Source of the DNA: Nitrospiraceae bacterium | GTDB taxonomy: Bacteria; Nitrospirota; Nitrospiria; Nitrospirales; UBA8639 | DNA length: 64,000 bases | Reading direction: 5' to 3' | Assembly: GCA_020632595.1 (NCBI GenBank) | Contig: JACKFF010000001.1 | Coordinates: 186,001 to 250,000, forward strand | Notes under the pieces: generated by a model | The model's input: the letters and a program-made list of their open reading frames with translations, nothing else | Told to the model about the DNA's origin: nothing | The model's database searches: none | Translations under genes and position numbers: made by a program | Part shown: positions 63,546 through 64,000 of the stretch, in pieces | How positions within the stretch are numbered: the stretch's first letter is position 1 | Layout: every line of letters starts with the position of its first letter

Positions 63546-63651
63546 GTCATCCTGAGTGAAACGAAGGATCTGGCTGAGCCATAGCCTCGTCACCCAGTGA
63601 ACAGATCTTCCCAGCCTGCCCTGAACGGAGTCGAAGAGGGCTCAAGATGAC
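63546..63651. repeat. Interspersed inverted-repeat element (about 106 bases)
   Basis: GTCATCCTGAG (63546-63556) is the inverted repeat of CTCAAGATGAC (63641-63651) with one mismatch. Inside are GGATCT and AGATCT and the familiar CTGAACGGAGTCGAAG segment. This is a widely scattered bacterial intergenic repeat. The whole gap 63460-63775 holds no other feature that I can support. Confidence 0.65.
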
Positions 63652-63775
63652 AACATGGTCAGGGGAAAACCGAATCATCAGGTGTTCATCCCAAGTCTGA
63701 AAATTGAAATCAACGTGATAACGGCATTCACGTTCCCCAATATTTGAAAAGTCCGCTAGAGTCACAACAGACAAG

Positions 63776-64000
63776 ATGCCCAACAAACTCACCAATAGCG
63801 GGGAGACCCCTCCCTCATCGCCAGGCGACACGGTCTGGCATACTCTCTCTATTCCGGATGTTAGTCAACGACTGGAAGTCGATCCTCACACGGGACTGAA
63901 TGCCGGGGAAGCCCGCCGCCGGTTGTACCAACATGGCCAAAACACCATTCCCGAACATCGCCAGCGCAGTCTCGCGCGAATCTTCGTTGATCAATTCACC
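63776..64000 (+). CDS. P-type cation-transporting ATPase, N-terminal part (3' end outside window)
   Basis: 75 codons from ATG 63776, open to the end of the window. The sequence has the cation-ATPase N-terminal domain: WHTLSIPDVSQRLEVDPHTG, L-N-A-G-E-A-R-R-R-L-Y-Q-H-G-Q-N-T-I-P and the start of M1 after a basic stretch (RQRSLARIFVDQF). This domain type begins Ca2+- or Na+/K+-type pumps (P2). The ion cannot be told from this part. Confidence 0.85.
   Translation, partial: MPNKLTNSGETPPSSPGDTVWHTLSIPDVSQRLEVDPHTGLNAGEARRRLYQHGQNTIPEHRQRSLARIFVDQFT

Noticed and set aside
63547..63831. Minus-strand open frame of 94 codons
   Set aside because: It lies over an interspersed repeat (LRLRSGQAG-type translation is a known repeat artefact) and the start of the P-type ATPase gene.

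Overview
The window looks like a chromosomal segment of a Nitrospira-type nitrite oxidiser (phylum Nitrospirota). This is an inference from gene content and protein style: a group 3b-like [NiFe] hydrogenase, a second N-type (AtpDCQRBEFAG) ATPase, PPi-type phosphofructokinase, a pyruvate:ferredoxin oxidoreductase with an FAD/ferredoxin partner, and many universal stress proteins. There are no nxr, amo, rRNA or tRNA genes, so species and nitrification type cannot be read from here. Moderate GC, Shine-Dalgarno sites and overlapping stop/start codons are clear throughout.

Layout. 1-12.8 kb: nfeD end, an inserted SGNH hydrolase on the other strand, floA, Trk/Ktr potassium uptake, DUF72, an avidin-family protein, an MFS carrier, PolX, and a site-2 protease with CBS domains. 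12.8-26.3 kb: a stress/dormancy region with a ribosome-hibernation/cold-shock fusion, an Ap4A phosphorylase-like protein, CBS proteins, a lipid A deacylase-like protein, three universal stress proteins, a PPi-type phosphofructokinase and a pentapeptide-repeat protein. 26.3-35.4 kb: a Na+/H+ antiporter broken by one in-frame TGA, then the complete N-ATPase operon running into a polyphosphate kinase 2 gene. 35.5-37.7 kb: VIT-family carrier, a dead RNase R/II-type fragment, CDF carrier. 37.8-43.4 kb: an NtrC-type regulator and PAS histidine kinase, then a universal stress protein and Hsp20. 43.5-55.8 kb: cupredoxin, universal stress protein and a hydrogenase locus whose beta gene is separated from gamma-delta-alpha by 4.9 kb holding an encapsulated-ferritin homologue, an IS110 element with a candidate bridge RNA, and a frameshifted gene. 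55.9-64 kb: exported Lon-like protease, universal stress protein with a tiny membrane ORF, pyruvate:ferredoxin oxidoreductase operon, a cytochrome c'-like protein and the start of a P-type cation ATPase.

The unifying signal is a set of sigma-54 (-24/-12) promoter matches with exact GG-N10-GC spacing in front of three universal stress protein genes, hsp20, the hydrogenase gamma gene and the pyruvate:ferredoxin oxidoreductase operon. Three of them share TGGCAT-N5-TTGCTG. An NtrC-family regulator/kinase pair sits among these genes. The gene set (universal stress proteins, Hsp20, CBS proteins, phosphofructokinase, ribosome hibernation factor, fermentative and H2 enzymes) resembles in composition the mycobacterial DosR dormancy regulon. 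I propose that this is a sigma-54-controlled low-oxygen/energy-starvation island, linked to Na+ bioenergetics and polyphosphate. The promoters are read directly from sequence; the regulon is inference.
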